Source: Ophioceras dolichostomum (lineage: Eukaryota; Ascomycota; Sordariomycetes; Magnaporthales; Ophioceraceae). From it: a stretch of 42,210 nt of DNA. Below the pieces are notes generated by a model. The model had not been told where the DNA came from and did no database searches. It saw nothing but the letters and a program-made list of their open reading frames with translations. This document shows, one piece after another, positions 42,000-42,210 of the stretch (position 1 is the stretch's first letter; every line of letters begins with the position of its first letter). The translations under genes and the position numbers were made by a program. The stretch covers positions 1 through 42,210 of the forward strand of contig PYST01000336.1 of assembly GCA_003049485.1 (NCBI GenBank), given 5' to 3'.

Positions 42000-42210
42000 C
42001 TTGCGAACGGGGGCGTGTGTTGATGTTTGGATAGTGGTGATTGGGTTGGAAAGGATAATGAAAAATGCGGGTGTTGATGTTTTTGGTGGATGAGGGTGCG
42101 GTGTAGGTTCCAAAGGGAAAATGTCAGACGGAGGGTGCACCAGATTGTTGTTATTATTGTTGTGTTTTTCGTGGTCAGGGCGAAAACTCTGATCTCTACG
42201 GATTACCAAT

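Noticed and set aside
1..42210. tRNA, 5S rRNA, CRISPR and operon-like features
   Set aside because: A scan by eye for GGTTCGANTCC-type B boxes and for 5S motifs found nothing convincing, and CRISPR or operons are not expected in a fungal nuclear genome. A tRNA scan would be decisive.

Overview
The window is nuclear DNA of a filamentous ascomycete (Pezizomycotina, most likely Sordariomycetes). The evidence is the short GT-AG introns of about 60-280 nt with CTAAC/CTGAC-type branch sites, the fungal-only protein families (FET3/FTR1, DUF3445, DUF7580, acuF-type C2H2, DUF3669), secreted cysteine-rich proteins, a LINE remnant, and wide GC-moderate intergenic spaces. Exon structures given here were worked out by hand from splice sites and reading phase; in the main models the exon lengths sum to whole codons.

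Layout. 1-440 is the edge of a Tad-like LINE reverse transcriptase on the minus strand. 929-4779 is a divergent high-affinity iron uptake pair, FTR1 permease (minus) and FET3 ferroxidase (plus), around a 567-bp promoter with two adjacent SreA/SRE-type GATA sites. 5956-7223 is an unknown basic protein. 7963-10475 is a four-exon secreted or surface protein with helices, two hydrophobic stretches and a beta-rich C-terminus. 10.5-14.9 kb is gene-poor and carries TACCTAGGTA-type palindromes. 14.9-16.1 kb is a frame-broken amidase. 17.6-18.0 kb is a truncated paralogue of the acuF-type gene at 34.8 kb. At 18826 a single N sits between two identical 72-bp copies, which marks an assembly join.

20283-21857 is a membrane-anchored DUF3445 (haem-dependent oxidative N-demethylase-like) gene. 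22260-23651 is a six-exon cysteine-rich secreted protein that no single open frame reveals, followed by a frameshifted small secreted protein (24081-24862), both on the minus strand. 28514-30760 is a DHA2-type 14-TM drug efflux MFS transporter with a long acidic N-terminus. 32075-34413 (minus) is a DUF7580/HeLo-like protein broken by an in-frame TAG, facing an acuF-type C2H2 zinc-finger gene (34814-37862, plus) across 400 bp. 38702-40528 is a disordered proline-rich protein, and 40779-41999 (minus) is a DUF3669 protein with kinase-like motifs.

Working together: only FET3/FTR1 is a well-understood functional unit (Fe2+ oxidation coupled to Fe3+ permeation at the plasma membrane). The rest looks like fungal accessory territory: secreted proteins, an efflux pump, and fast-evolving families often linked with allorecognition-like gene sets, with several members broken.
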